In this document: positions 11,006-21,939 of the stretch, piece after piece
Numbering within the stretch: the stretch's first letter is position 1
How the letters are laid out: each line of letters opens with the position of its first letter
Assembly (NCBI GenBank): GCA_036936605.1
Contig: JAUPFV010000002.1
Location: 250,997,305 to 251,061,304 of the forward strand
DNA length: 64,000 bases
Reading direction: 5' to 3'
DNA from: Limnanthes douglasii subsp. nivea
Taxonomy: Eukaryota; Streptophyta; Magnoliopsida; Brassicales; Limnanthaceae
Translations under genes and position numbers: made by a program
The notes under the pieces: model-generated
Told to the model about the DNA's origin: nothing
Databases searched by the model: none
The model's input: only the letters and a program-made list of their open reading frames with translations

Positions 11006-12215
11006 CCAAATATAAACTTCTACATTTCTTACAATATGGTTGGCAAATGCCTTATTAACCAGTTGTTGATAAGTAGCTCCGTCATTTTTCAAACCAAAAG
11101 GCATTACTTTATAGCAATGAAGCCCCTTATCAGTGATGAAAGTAGTATGATCCTGATTGTTCGGATCCATTTGCATCTAATTATACCTGGAAAAATGATC
11201 CATGAAGGACAATAACTTATTTCCTAATGTGGAATCCACCAACTGGTTTATCTGGGCACTTGGAAATGATCTTTGGGACAAGCTCTATTCAGATCTGTAA
11301 AATAAATACACATACGTCATTTTCTATTTTTATTCTTGACAAGGACCAGATTGGCAATCCAAAGAGGATACTAAGACTCTTTAATATGCCCATTTTGGTT
11401 AACTGATCCACTTCTTGGACTATAACTTCTGATTTTTCTTTAGAAACAATTCTTCTTCTTTGTACTACCAGACTCACATCAAATTTAACAGATATTTTTT
11501 GGTTGATAACACTTGCTGGTACTCCAGTTACATCCAAGAAAACACAAGTAAATTTTTAGATTAAAAAGATAATAATTTCCCATTCAATTCTAAGGGTAAT
11601 TTGGATCTGATCGTGATACTTTTCCATTCTGCCACATGATGAATTTCAACCTCTTCAATTGGGATCAGCACTAGGAGCCTCCATTAGGTCATCTATCTCA
11701 TTTTATTGCTTCCAATGACTTTAGAGCGAGAGCAGTGATATAACATTCATTTGCCGCCTTTTAGCTACTTCGGACGACGCCTACTTGACCTCCACAACAT
11801 ATTTCAAACATTAATGAATAGTGAATACTACTGTATGCATCCTAGATATCCAAGATCTACCAAATATTGCATTGTAAGATGTCGGACAATCAACTAATGG
11901 TCATTATCCTATCAAAGCCTTTCCTTCGAATTCCCCAATTACATCAGTAGAGTTGTCGGCAACCCCCACTATGTATTTATTTGAACGTTGAATAACCAAA
12001 AGATTTTTCATTTGTTTATAGGTTGATTAAAATAAAATATTTTTTGAACTACTTGTGTCAACCAAGATCCTTCGTATTTCATTGCCTTCGATATAGGCTC
12101 CTATAACCACAACATCTTCATGAGGGACAGGAATTTCCCTTAAGTCATTCTCATAAAAAACAATGAAAAGAGCAAGGCTCTGATAGAGGTGTGTAGACAT
12201 TTTCCCCTTCAACTG
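11006..12215 (-). pseudogene. Element F protease and partial RT
   Basis: The protease at 12027-12212 ends RRILVDTSSSKNILF, so the Gly of the D-T-G active site is Ser. RT pieces follow in two frames: VIVQEVDQLTKMG (11289-11537), then DHTTFITDKGLHCYKVMPFGLKN and VEVYIW (11006-11176). The catalytic YIDD is lost because the sequence changes to LINE directly after VEVYI. Confidence 0.85.
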
Positions 12216-12369
12216 AGTTGTGAAACTATTTACATGTCTTTTTCTAGAACAGATTGATGGTGCTGTGAAAGTATCTCCCCAAAAAAATAGTTAAAGATTT
12301 GAAGTTGCAGCGAAGATCGGATACTTTCGTTGTTTTCTCTAGTATCACACCCACTTGATTCTGATCCGG

Positions 12370-14121
12370 ATCGGGGTCTAAGTACTCAAAATCCACATCA
12401 AACCGTTCAATAATTACCATTGTACTTTCTTATTTAGATGTCTCCATAATTTGTCTTTGAACATTTAGCGATGTAACTTGGGCGGTACTTGCACTATGTT
12501 GAAGCTCACATGTTAGTTTGTCTGTTGCCTCCTTGTTTTTTAACAAAAACATATAATTTCTCACTTTCAATCAATGTTTACACCTCTTGCTTCAGGGAAA
12601 TACAATCTTGGGTATCATGGCCGACATTATTTTGGTACCTACAAAAGTATGTGTTTCGATTTTCTCTGGGAGATTGAATGGTTTGTGGCCTTCGGAAATG
12701 TAAAGTATTCTTGGTTTTATCATAAATGTTGGCTACATTTTCACCTAAATCCGCTAACTATTCAGACTGAACCCACATATTTTTCATTGGCCAAGACTGT
12801 TGGTTCCGATTTGACTAACTCTGCCTAGGCCGATGTGAAACTTGTCCGGACTCCCTAGGACGGTAATTGACGGTGTCTTGGGACTGAGTAGTACCTTATG
12901 GGATAGAAATTATGGGAGCAGATTTATTCTGGCGAGGTACTCTAGAATTTTTTGTTTCTTCCACGGTGATTTGTCTTCCGACCTGGTTCAATAATCCTCC
13001 CCAATTCATTGATTTCTTTCGAGTAACTAAATCAGCCAAACTGTCCGAGATTAAATCCTGCCTTAGAGAAGAAATATTTACTTTCTTAAAACAATCAGTC
13101 TATCTATTCTTTGTATTCACAACACGGATGATATAATTTTTTAAAGGCTCGTTAGGTTCTTGTGCGCAATGTATGAAAGTATCAACATTTCTTTTAAACT
13201 CTTTACTCCCCATAAACTGTCTTTGGAAAGCCATCCAAAACATATCAAAACTAATTATGGATCCTTGTGGCAATATTTTATACCACTTCAATGCACTTCC
13301 CTTGAAAGTCTGTGAGAAATCCCGACACAACAACTTATCATCGTCATTAAAATTTATCATATATTTTTTAAATTTTTCGACGTGATTGTGAGGATCTTGA
13401 ATTCCATCATATTTCTCTATTTTTGAGCTATCAAATCCCCTTGGTAGATGCCCAGAAAGAATTTTTTAGGACAAAGGCCATTGTCTCCAGTCATGACCTT
13501 GGCTAAATATATGATCATCATCATGAGTGGTAAAGATACCTGGTTCGGACTGGACAACGAACGGATGACTTAGAAAATGTCAATATTTTAGTCTACCGAC
13601 CCTTTCACTTTTCCTTGATATCATTTCTGTTTCTGTTTGCCCTATCTATCTATTTTATTCCCATCTAAATCCCCTTTAACTGATCTTTTCTTGGAATTAT
13701 TTTTAGTTAATCTTTCTTTTTTCTTCAGACGGTCGTGATCATTTCTCAATGAGGAAGAAGAGATATCTAATTCTGATTATGTTGTTGAGTTTCCAACATA
13801 ATCTGTTGTGTTTAATAATTGCTTAGCTCAGTGTTCCTTATTTGTTCTTTTATGAGCCTTTAGGGACTGATCACTTTCATTTTATTTGTGGTTGTTATCG
13901 GGCTCATCAAAACTAAGATTTTCTATCTTCCCCTTTAACTCTTTTTCAGCTTGCCTTTGGGATTTCAAAGCTTCGATCTCTGCCATCAATTGTTCACGCT
14001 ATTCTTGCATGATCTGTCTTTCGTCTATATTGTGATTTATATAAGATGTGTTAACGTGCTCATTATCGCCTTTTATCTCTTTATTCTCAAGAGGGGGATC
14101 TTCTTGCATGTCAAGATCCAT
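12370..14121 (-). pseudogene. Element F gag
   Basis: The start is the ATG at 14121 (MDLDMQEDPP), in the position of the H and A starts. The capsid core is seen at 13100-13400 (FNDDDKLLCRDFSQTF, LKWYKILPQG, FQRQFMGSKEF). The knuckle at about 12598-12645 reads C-x2-Q-x4-H-x4-C, so one zinc ligand is replaced. Many stops are present. Confidence 0.8.
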
Positions 14122-14191
14122 GCCTTAAAGAAATATGATGTGCAGTTTACAAGTTAAGTTATGAATGACGTTATTCGAGCACCTCACGCTC

Positions 14192-14206
14192 CCACTATGG
14201 TCGCCA
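14192..14206 (-). other. Primer binding site of element F (tRNA-Arg type)
   Basis: The minus strand reads TGGCGACCATAGTGG next to the LTR end, the same site as in H and C. Confidence 0.8.
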
Positions 14207-14209
14207 ATT

Positions 14210-14559
14210 TGGTGTTGGTAAAAAATTATTGTAGGGTAGTCTTAGAAGATATTTAAGTTGTGTAGTATTAAATTTTGTATGGAGAGTGGATAGAGAATAA
14301 AGATGTTTGTATTTAATATTTAGGGAGAGAGAGAGAGAGAAAAGTTCAACCCTTTTAGTGCTGTTTGTCGAAATATTTTTAATATTTTTGGATCTATGGG
14401 CCATTCAGATCGGGTCATTTAACCAGGTCAGCCTTGTAAGCCCCCATTCCGAAAAGTAAGTAAACTATGCACTTAGCTGAGTCACTAAGCATAACGCTTA
14501 CTCCAACAAAATCCGACCCTATTAATCCTAACACCAATTTTAACAACATCTGATCCACC
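14210..14559 (-). repeat. 5' LTR of element F (right edge approximate)
   Basis: The inner edge is set by the primer site. The body keeps family landmarks in order: GACCCGATCTGAATGGCCCA and TGACTCAGC on the minus strand align with those of the H LTRs. A GA microsatellite (14320-14341) lies inside. The outer edge near TGGATCAGATG is inferred from similarity to the C LTR and is not certain. Confidence 0.65.
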
Positions 14560-14960
14560 ATAAGCTGACAGTTTAAGTAATAAAATCGGCAAGCGATCAT
14601 TGGCAACCCTAATTATTTTAAAGCTTAAATGAGTCATTGATACTAGAGAAGAACCTATAATTATTTTAAAGATTAACTTCAAGCCTAAAAAGAATTTGAA
14701 ATTCAAGGGCTTAGTAAATGAGTCCAAAAGATTTAATATATTCATGACAAAGTACTATAATATCATCTACAAACCACATATTGATGCTCATCAGTTTTTA
14801 CACTTCTAGTTAGATATGCTTAATGGGACGACACGTCATGTCTAGTGACATGGTAAATATGGTCACATCCTGGAAAAAAAATTAAGTGCAACAGTATCAT
14901 GACGGGACAAAAATCTAAATATCAAGTCTCAATCACATTTTGGGATAAACAGGATTAAGT
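14560..14960 (-). pseudogene. LINE reverse transcriptase fragment
   Basis: The minus frame near 14690-14790 reads INMWFVDDIIVLCHEYI, the catalytic F-x-DD motif and following helix of a plant LINE RT. A degraded continuation with several stops follows to about 14560. It borders the outer end of LTR F and may be the site where F inserted. No target duplication was recognised. Confidence 0.6.
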
Positions 14961-14964
14961 CATG

Positions 14965-15185
14965 CGGGTACCCGTTTAAACCTCAAACGAGTATCCGCCT
15001 GGATTAAATAGTTAATCCTGTTTTTTTTAAACGGATACAGGTTTGGCCCTGCGGTTATCCAGTTTAATGCAATGGCTAAAAATTGTTGCATTGAACCAAG
15101 TACTCATTTCCCAAATGGGTATCCGTTAACGCAATACGGGCACCTGCATGGCCAAGCGGGTGCCCATTCGACGTTAAGTCTTTGA
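14965..15185. repeat. Cluster of GGGTAYCC-like motifs (candidate transposon subterminal region)
   Basis: Within 220 bp there are at least seven variants of (C)GGGTA(T/C)CCG, on both strands, including CGGGTACCCG near 14969, GAGTATCCG, GGGTATCCG and CGGGTGCCC near 15165. The patch is richer in GC than its surroundings. Dense short motifs of this kind are common at the ends of plant DNA transposons such as hAT elements, where transposase binds, but no terminal inverted repeat was found. Confidence 0.4.
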
Positions 15186-16259
15186 AAAAAAAAATATGTT
15201 TTCTTTATTTATAAATAAAGATTACGCTTCTCTTATTTTATTCCTCGTCTCTCTACCCAACTTCTATAATTCTATAGACCATTTTATTTCTCATCTCAAA
15301 TTCGATCAAAGTTGCATATTCGATCAAAGTTCTAAATATTGGTTGTGGATTGTTGGTAAACAAGAGGTTCAACGCATTCATCTACGTTTCTATAAATCTT
15401 GCTTTGGAATCGATATACTTTATACATTCTCTTATTTGTGTTATTGTTTGATAGCAATAGTTATTTTAATGGCATCAAATACTTTATTCACTACTTTGTA
15501 TATCGTATGCATGCTGGAAACATTTTTCGGGCTATGCATCTTCAAACCAACGTATATTTCTCTAGGACGCGAGCCAATGTAAGATAATTTACAGACTATG
15601 TTATCTTTATCTGGCTTGAGTCTACAAGCTTACGAATGACCGTCTAACCGGATATATCTTTTGTGGTTGTGTTTTCTGTTTTCAACGGTTAACCGTCATT
15701 GTTAAGCAAGTACATCAACTGAATGTCCTTTGAATATGAATAGAAAATTGCATATTTTGTTGTATATTTTCGTTTCTTTAAAGTATCCGGTTTAGCTTAC
15801 GATACACGAAAATCATACATCTCGCGTTTGTAGGTTATCCTAGGAGTTATTCCCCATTTAACAGAGTCGTATATGGTAGAAATGATGATGAATCTCGTCA
15901 TTTTCCTCTCCAAAAAAATGCATTCATCCAATTCGTCATTTACCATATGTATATTATTGTCACATACATATTCGCGATTAACAAACCATGTCGTGGAATG
16001 TTTTAAACCTATGTCGCACACCCAGTACAAGTATTCAATCACTAGTCGCACGTTGGGTGCGATTCTACTACAGCCTCTCCTGGTTGACAAGAATTCGTCC
16101 TCAAATTCACAGCACCTTCACCATCAAGAACCCAAATTTTTTATTTTATTTTATTCAATCGTTACATTGGGAATTATAATTGTTGACCTTATCAAAATAG
16201 GATAAATTCTTCTCGAGTGTTCCTTATTCGAAGTCACATTGAATCCATCTAGTTGAAGG
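15186..16259. other. Unassigned stretch with two short open frames
   Basis: A 128-codon plus frame (15196-15582) and a 97-codon minus frame (15797-16090) are open but match no family I recognise. The start of the minus frame contains a segment resembling the pol end of Ty3/Gypsy elements (DSRTN-type), which hints that 15790-16250 is the tail of the element whose LTR lies at 16596. This is weak. Confidence 0.35.
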
Positions 16260-16299
16260 AAAAAAATAGTTTCGAAAATCTTTTCATAGCCTGAAGACA

Positions 16300-16579
16300 A
16301 CATCCCTATGTCCAGGTGATGAAAAAAATGGTTTTGAAAACCTCTTCATAGCCTGAGACAACATCTCGATAAGCAATTTTTACCTTGATTCGACGATTGG
16401 TAGCCAATATAAGCTCTTTCAGTAACCGGTCAATATGATCGTCATTGAAACGGTTGGTATACCCCCTCATACTCAAACGATCTTCCCGATCTTCATGACC
16501 ATTTGTGTTGTTCTCTTCTTTAAACCTTGAATCGGAATAGTCAGGCTTTAGAAACATGCTTCCCCATAGCAGGAACTGA
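16300..16579 (-). pseudogene. Start of a retrotransposon gag next to a tRNA-iMet primer site
   Basis: Directly downstream of the primer site the minus strand is open for about 90 codons, with a charged segment (KPDYSDSRFKEENN, NRFNDDHIDRLLKEL). It is placed where gag of a chromovirus or Copia element begins, but it has no recognisable gag motif and ends near 16310. A roughly 61-bp imperfect duplication (about 16268 and 16329) lies at its 3' end. Confidence 0.4.
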
Positions 16580-16592
16580 GGCTCTGATATCA
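16580..16592 (-). other. Primer binding site, tRNA-iMet type
   Basis: The minus strand reads TGATATCAGAGCC. The canonical plant site is TGGTATCAGAGC, complementary to initiator tRNA-Met, as used by most Copia elements and chromoviruses. It lies three bases from the LTR end. Confidence 0.7.
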
Positions 16593-16595
16593 AAC

Positions 16596-17000
16596 TGATG
16601 TCGTGGCGGAAATAGAAGAAAAAACAACGATAGTTGAACATGATGAAACCCTAATCTAAGGGTAACAAAGATTGAAATTTTCAGAGATAAAAATATATTA
16701 TTCCAAAAACTTAAAATAACTTAAGGCATATGAGGATTTATATAAGAGCTTTTCAAAACCCTAAATTATAATACATGGAAATAAAATAAATATTTTGAAA
16801 TAAAATCAAATCAAATCTTAATATAATTAGATTTGATTTAAATACATAAAATATTTAAATAAAATAAAATAAAATTAAAAAGGCTTTTGTTTGGACTTTC
16901 ATCGCGTATGCGTACGATTTTACGTTCGACAGCGACAGCTACGAAGGTATAAAAATTACCTCCTTTGCAGTGGCTTCCTCTTCAACCATAAAATCTTTCA
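16596..17000 (-). repeat. LTR of an unassigned retrotransposon (outer edge unknown)
   Basis: The inner end on the minus strand is ACGACATCA next to a primer site. A TATA-like TATAAATCC at about 16738 and a leader with TAGGGTTTCATC near 16650 fit an LTR. No second copy lies in the window, so the outer end cannot be set. Confidence 0.5.
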
Positions 17001-17690
17001 ACAAACAACCTAATTATGGATCTTCCGTGTTTGAGTTAGGTTTCAACAAACAACCTCTTTTAATGAGGTAGATTTTTAGTTTGAGTTGGAGAGTGGAGTT
17101 TTAAAGAGCTTTTGATTTTTTTTTTTGAAAATAAATAACAATTTCGTAAATAGTTAGGTATTCTCGGTCTTTAAAATTTGAATTAAAAAAAAATTATGAA
17201 TATGATGAAAAATGTAACAAAAAGTTGATATAGTATTGCTCTAAATTTAATCTAAAAATACAAATAAGCAAAACCGTTTTTAAGTACCTATGAAATTAAT
17301 CCACGTGTGTGTACTAAACGTCAATGTATTTGTTAAAATGTTTTCACTTTTATGTACGGTGTGAATGCTTAAGTGTCGCAAAGGATGAATGTGAAATTCA
17401 ATCATATGATATAATCCATCATAATATAGAATTCAAAGAATCAAAATCTCGTTATCTTTTCTTTAGACAAATAACAGATAATCTTTTCGTAAGAGTCTGA
17501 AAATTGAAGGAAAAGAGAGACAATAAAGCATCAAAGTAATCCTTAACTTGACCAAACACCCTTTATGATTTAGACCAGGCTTTCAAGGAAAAGCATAATT
17601 CCGAAAAAAAAACTTCACTTTTTAGACAGAATAAAACAGAACCATTAACCGTATTGCATTATATTCCTCAACGAGTTAAGAGATTTCAAA
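17001..17690. other. AT-rich sequence upstream of the remorin gene
   Basis: No coding signal. A short exon-like stretch with ATG at 17692 and a GT donor, followed by an AG-GT bounded 50-bp segment at about 17811-17860, may be 5' untranslated exons of the downstream gene. They are out of frame with its start. Confidence 0.4.
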
Positions 17691-17991
17691 ATGGACACAT
17701 TAATCAAGCAAATGAGGTAAATTCATTCCTATTCATAATCCAAGTTTGGTTTTTTTTCTTCTCATGTATATAATATAATGTTCATTACTCTAATCAAACT
17801 CTGTGCTTTAGAGATAAATCTGCAGGACCAAAAAAGGAAAGATCTGTTACATACAAAGAAGGTACAACTAATTTTTTTATTATGAAATTATTTATTATTC
17901 ACTTCTCAGTAGGAATAATGGGTTAGATGCTTAAGTCAATCGTGGTTTTATAGAAAAGAAAAGAAAAACACAGGATTGGTTTCAGAGGCAG

Positions 17992-19618
17992 ATGTCAAAA
18001 GATACGAGCACTGACTACAACAATGAATCTGACTACGAAGACCTAGAGTTCGCAACAGCAGTGGCAGCTACAGCATATGGCATCACCTTAGTGGAAGAAC
18101 CAGACGTTTCTCCATTGCAATCGGAACAGACAAAGACCAAGCCTAAACCTGAAAGGTCGCTGACAGCGAAACAAACAAACAAAAAAGAAACTATGATTTC
18201 ATTAGAAGAACCTGGTAGAATATCGAAAAGATTCGCAGGTGAGATTAAGAGCACGGAAACTATTTCTAATAGTAATCCTGTCCATGCCAGTAGAAAACCT
18301 ACAACAGATGAAGTGCCGACTAAAACTCCAAGAAGGGAAGAGACTCAAGTGCGTATAACAGATAGTGATGATGAGAAAATACCTGGATTGGTCCGTCAAA
18401 CTAACGCAACCAGAACCGGAGGCAGGACACCAAAATTGGTAAAGATAATTATTATGAAATAAATTCTAATATATATACACAATACATGCATGTAAGTAGG
18501 AAAAGTAGTCCATGAAACACTTTAATGCTTTTGTTTGCAGAAGGGCAAATAATTATAATTGACATAGTTGATATCTTCTTTTTTTCTTTGTCCCATTATC
18601 CTTTGGTGCTCTCTTGCACTAAATTCTATAGTGCCCGGTCTTTCCACAGTTCCAACACTCAATGTATTTTTACCCTTGGGAACTTTTGGGATACCTAAAC
18701 TTGGACCTCTGTCCCTACCTTGGTAGTTTGTTTGCCACATCCGTTCCCTCTAGTTGAATTTCTTCCTCTTGACTATGTATGCAAAATAGAGGAATCGGCT
18801 AGACTATAGCCTTACTGGATTTGTCAATAGATCCGTCCCCAACTTTATTTTTCTTCTCGATAAGCAGTTAAAGCATCCGGGAAGCAGAGTACATGCTGAG
18901 AGAGCAGCTTCAAAGCCTGCGACAACAACAATAAAACCAGGTGATAGAGAGGGAATGCCTAATCCACCTCCTATAATCAAACCTGCAACTCAAAAAGTCA
19001 TAACCAAACCACAGACTGCAGCAAATCGTAGAAAAGAAGAAATAGCAGCAGATGCATGGGAGAAAGCTGAAATGGTAAAAGTCATGCAACGGTAAGTTTG
19101 CTCAATTCAAGACATATAAGAATGAACTAATCACGTTACTAAAAGTGATAGAAGAATCTGACAATTAAAAAAAAAACTTTATGATTAAACAAAAAGACAT
19201 GCCATACTTTATCGAGGAGAAATGTAAGGAACTGGTTTGCTGATAGATTGAACTTTTACAGGTATGAGAAGGCGAAGAACGGAATACTTATATATGAGGA
19301 CAAGAATAAGAAGGAAGCAAGGCGAAAACTAAACGTAAGTGAGGTTATTTTTTATTACCTATGGTATTTTGCTAACGAAGATAAAATGATAGTTAGATTC
19401 TCACAACCTACATATTGTAGTCGCAGAGTGAGCTCGAGGAAAACAGAGAAAAGGCATTAAGGAAATTTAGTGACGATATGCAATATATAGACGAAATAAC
19501 AGAACTGTCAAAGGCAGGGATAGAGGACAAGCGACGAATCGAAGAATTGCAAGTGAAAAAAAAGGCAAATAAAATTAGACAAACAGGAAAGCTACCAAGG
19601 ACGTGTTTCTGTTTCTGA
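17992..19618 (+). CDS. Remorin family protein (4 coding exons)
   Basis: Remorins are plant plasma-membrane proteins that form nanodomains and act in signalling and cell-to-cell movement. Exons inferred from GT-AG borders that keep one frame: 17992-18438, 18868-19091, 19262-19334, 19427-19618, giving 311 residues. Residues 1-205 are a variable, charged, disordered region. Residues 209-311 are the remorin C-terminal domain (PF03763): ADAWEKAEM, RYEKAKNGIL, EDKNKKEARRKLN, ELEENREKALRKF, KANKIRQTGKLP, ending CFCF, the Cys-bearing anchor typical of the family and a likely S-acylation site. The coiled-coil helix is intact. A Copia fragment sits in intron 1 at the acceptor. Earlier exons are possible. 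The domain is certain; the N-terminal model and the subgroup are not. Confidence 0.85.
18541..18867 (-). mobile_element. Copia gag fragment inserted at the remorin intron 1 acceptor
   Basis: The minus strand contains a retroviral-type knuckle C-x2-C-x4-H-x4-C (reading IECWNCGKTGHYRI, then stop, then CKR) at about 18600-18660, preceded by a basic stretch as in Copia gag. The 327-bp insert is flanked by GCAG at 18537-18540 and 18864-18867. The upstream GCAG follows a good pyrimidine tract (TTTTGTTTGCAG) and looks like the original acceptor. The copy after the insert provides a replacement AG. If the original acceptor were used, a TAA would follow within four codons. Confidence 0.6.
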
Positions 19619-20200
19619 CTGTTGTAAGATAAAAAACCTTACCAGGATTCAGTAAGCATGGATTGTAAGAAAGATACAATAATGTAAATATTACATAATA
19701 AAAAGAACACCACGACAGCTATGTTCAAGTTAACAAGCAGTGATATGTTATAGGTTTAGCCAATTCGTCTTTAAACAATTTCACTGCATGTAAAGGATAG
19801 CAACAGAAACGCAAAGAAATCAGCATACAGAAAACACGCATGTAAATTTTTTTGCATAAGGAACCAGATGCAACACTAGCTAGTCCCATATAAAAAGCTC
19901 AATGAACCAGAAAACTCCAACATACCATAATGAGTATCTAAACATTATTAGCCAGGCTGACAAGCAATATTCAATGTACAATATTTACAAGTATTTTAAC
20001 AAGGTTGGAGAATTAACAATCTAAAGTTAGCAGCACTGACCTGGGACAGGTAGTTATACAATCACTTGAAAGGTTATTGCCCATAGTCAAGAGATTCAAA
20101 TCCTTTAAGCTTGTATATTCTTGGGGCTGGATCTTTATTCGCTCATAAATCGTAATAAGTTAAAACAAACCCACAATATTATACAAGATTGCAGAATGAA
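19619..20200. other. Remorin 3' flank
   Basis: This is AT-rich sequence after the remorin stop at 19618. It probably holds the 3' untranslated region and then the convergent 3' end of the RING gene. No other gene is seen. Confidence 0.5.
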
Positions 20201-20441
20201 GTCTTTACTTCGATAACAAGCTGAACTGTAATAGGTAAATGAAAAAGAGAACTAATATCATAGAAATGATATTTGATATTACCAACCACAAATGTGGGTA
20301 CAACATTTCATCCAACCAAAGTACTTTATGCTTATACAACAGGTCTATCACCAGTAAAGTCGAAATATCTAAGAAATTTAGGGACAGAAGCCTCGGCCCC
20401 AAACTGTTGAAGCATCGAAAGTAGACTTGCAAAGTAACCTT

Positions 20442-21212
20442 TTATGAAGTTAATTCTCTCATCAGCATATCCACAGTACGGAACGCACAGCACAAAACCA
20501 AGAAAGAAGGAATGGCAAAAACAACCGTGAGAACCAAGTAAAGCGCTAAAACAAGGATACTGCAAGGTACCACACAGAAGACTATTAATATAAGCATAAT
20601 AACGAATGGGAACTTAGATGTAAAATGTATGAATAAATCCAGTGATTTATGACGTAAGGGTCGTAGCTCTGTACTTCTACTATGAGACCCCATCTGTTCA
20701 GTAATATGATTACATGGTGTCCGCCTTACAGTACCACTGCTAGTCTTATTGCCAAGAACCAAGTTGCATTTAGGAGACCAAACTGGTTGATTGTTCTCCC
20801 CACAGGAGTGACCAAGCTTTACCCTCTCGCTGTTCAAACTTTCGATCATTGACAGAAGGAAAAAATTCTTGCGAGGGAACTTCAGAACTCCCTTGTAGAA
20901 GAGTCGAAGCGACAATAAGTGGCACCACGGGCATGAAATGAAAAAAGGAACCTTGATTTCCTGGGCTGGGAGCTTCACCAAAGCAGACTGAAGACCAAGA
21001 ACACAGTTGTGACAGAGTGTATGGCCACACCATAACACATATGGTACATTTTCAACAATGTTAAATGATTCCCAGCATATGGGACATTCTAGTCCTTCCT
21101 CTTTGCTATCGTTCGAGCATATTTCGTCATCCGAACAGTCGGAATAACCTCTACTTGGCTGTCTAGAGGTTTTCTTGTTTCCAATGGCATTAGAAGCAAA
21201 ACCCCACATCAT
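20442..21212 (-). CDS. RING-HC finger protein with two C-terminal membrane segments
   Basis: The 256-codon single coding exon starts at the ATG at 21212. An in-frame extension to 21242 has only a TTG, and family members start near MWGFAS. A C3HC4 RING lies at residues 43-97: Cys43, Cys46, Cys62, His64, Cys67, Cys70, Cys94, Cys97 (CPICWESF, CGHTLC, CPWC). KFPRKNFFLL follows. Residues about 201-223 and 224-246 are hydrophobic and probably span a membrane. Such proteins act as membrane-bound E3 ubiquitin ligases. The frame is intact and all zinc ligands are present, so it is very likely functional. The substrate is unknown. It converges on the remorin gene. Confidence 0.92.
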   Translation of the reverse strand: MMWGFASNAIGNKKTSRQPSRGYSDCSDDEICSNDSKEEGLECPICWESFNIVENVPYVLWCGHTLCHNCVLGLQSALVKLPAQEIKVPFFISCPWCHLLSLRLFYKGVLKFPRKNFFLLSMIESLNSERVKLGHSCGENNQPVWSPKCNLVLGNKTSSGTVRRTPCNHITEQMGSHSRSTELRPLRHKSLDLFIHFTSKFPFVIMLILIVFCVVPCSILVLALYLVLTVVFAIPSFLVLCCAFRTVDMLMRELTS

Positions 21213-21780
21213 GAAGCTTGACGAGATTCTCGAATAGAACAATTAAAGAATGAAACTAACTTTGAGCCATTCTCTATCAAAAAATGCTTCCTCTAATTAG
21301 AAATCCAATATATTTGACTTTCTGGACAAATCACTATCACCTTTCTCTCTTCGATTCTGAACTGAAAAGAAAAGAAGAGAGGAAAGGCATATATAAACAA
21401 AATCAGCTTTTCAATGAACCATCTCTAAAGAAAAGGATCATTAGCAATAATGGAAACCTAAACTCCACCTAAAGATAAACCATATATCATCACTCAAGCT
21501 AAATAGGCTTTGAAACAACAATTCGAGTGCTTTGCCATTAAACTGAACGGAAATTGAAACATCACAATCAAATTATCATGAGAAAAACCATTACGAGACC
21601 ACACTACCATAATATCAATCATAATATCAATCAATACACCACTCTTCTCTTTCTCCCCGACAAATTTTAGATTCAGATTATAACAAAATGAATGATTCTA
21701 ATTAACCTAAAGGCAGGCAATCAATCAACGAGAATACGGTGATAAAGATTGAAACTCGAGGGAAGTATAGAAAACTATAC

Positions 21781-21935
21781 CTAAAGTTGGGAATTGTGAT
21801 CGGGACCATGAAGAAACTATTGGGGGTCGAGCAGAGATCTAAAGAAGAAGAAGAAGAAAGATATTCTCTCTCGAGTCGTTGGTAGGTTAGCGATAAATCG
21901 GTTTCATCTCTCTCTCTCTATCTCTCTCTTTTGAC
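21781..21935 (-). promoter_or_regulatory. Probable 5' untranslated exon and core promoter of the RING gene
   Basis: On the minus strand a donor (TTTAG/GTATAG) lies at 21780/21781, with an AG acceptor close upstream of the ATG, implying a roughly 550-bp leader intron. The exon carries CT/GA-rich tracts (21841-21858 and 21908-21929), typical of plant core promoters and leaders. This is an inference from splice signals only. Confidence 0.55.
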
Positions 21936-21939
21936 AAGG

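Larger units (their letters stand above)
11006..14559 (-). mobile_element. Tat-lineage Ty3/Gypsy element F, 5' part, truncated in RT
   Basis: On the minus strand an LTR (14210-14559), tRNA-Arg primer site, gag, protease and RT are in normal order. RT breaks off inside the catalytic region at about 11005, where LINE sequence begins. Everything downstream (RNase H, integrase, 3' LTR) is missing. It is the most decayed Tat copy here. Confidence 0.85.

Noticed and set aside
15196..15582. 128-codon plus frame as a host gene
   Set aside because: No recognisable domain, low-complexity composition and no splice context; AT-rich chance frame more likely.
17692..17860. Two short exons as the true start of the remorin
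   Set aside because: Splicing them to the exon at 17986 or 17992 puts them out of frame (76 coding bases before it); they could only be untranslated.
21240..21242. Upstream start for the RING protein
   Set aside because: The codon is TTG. The first ATG in frame is at 21212 and fits the family start.
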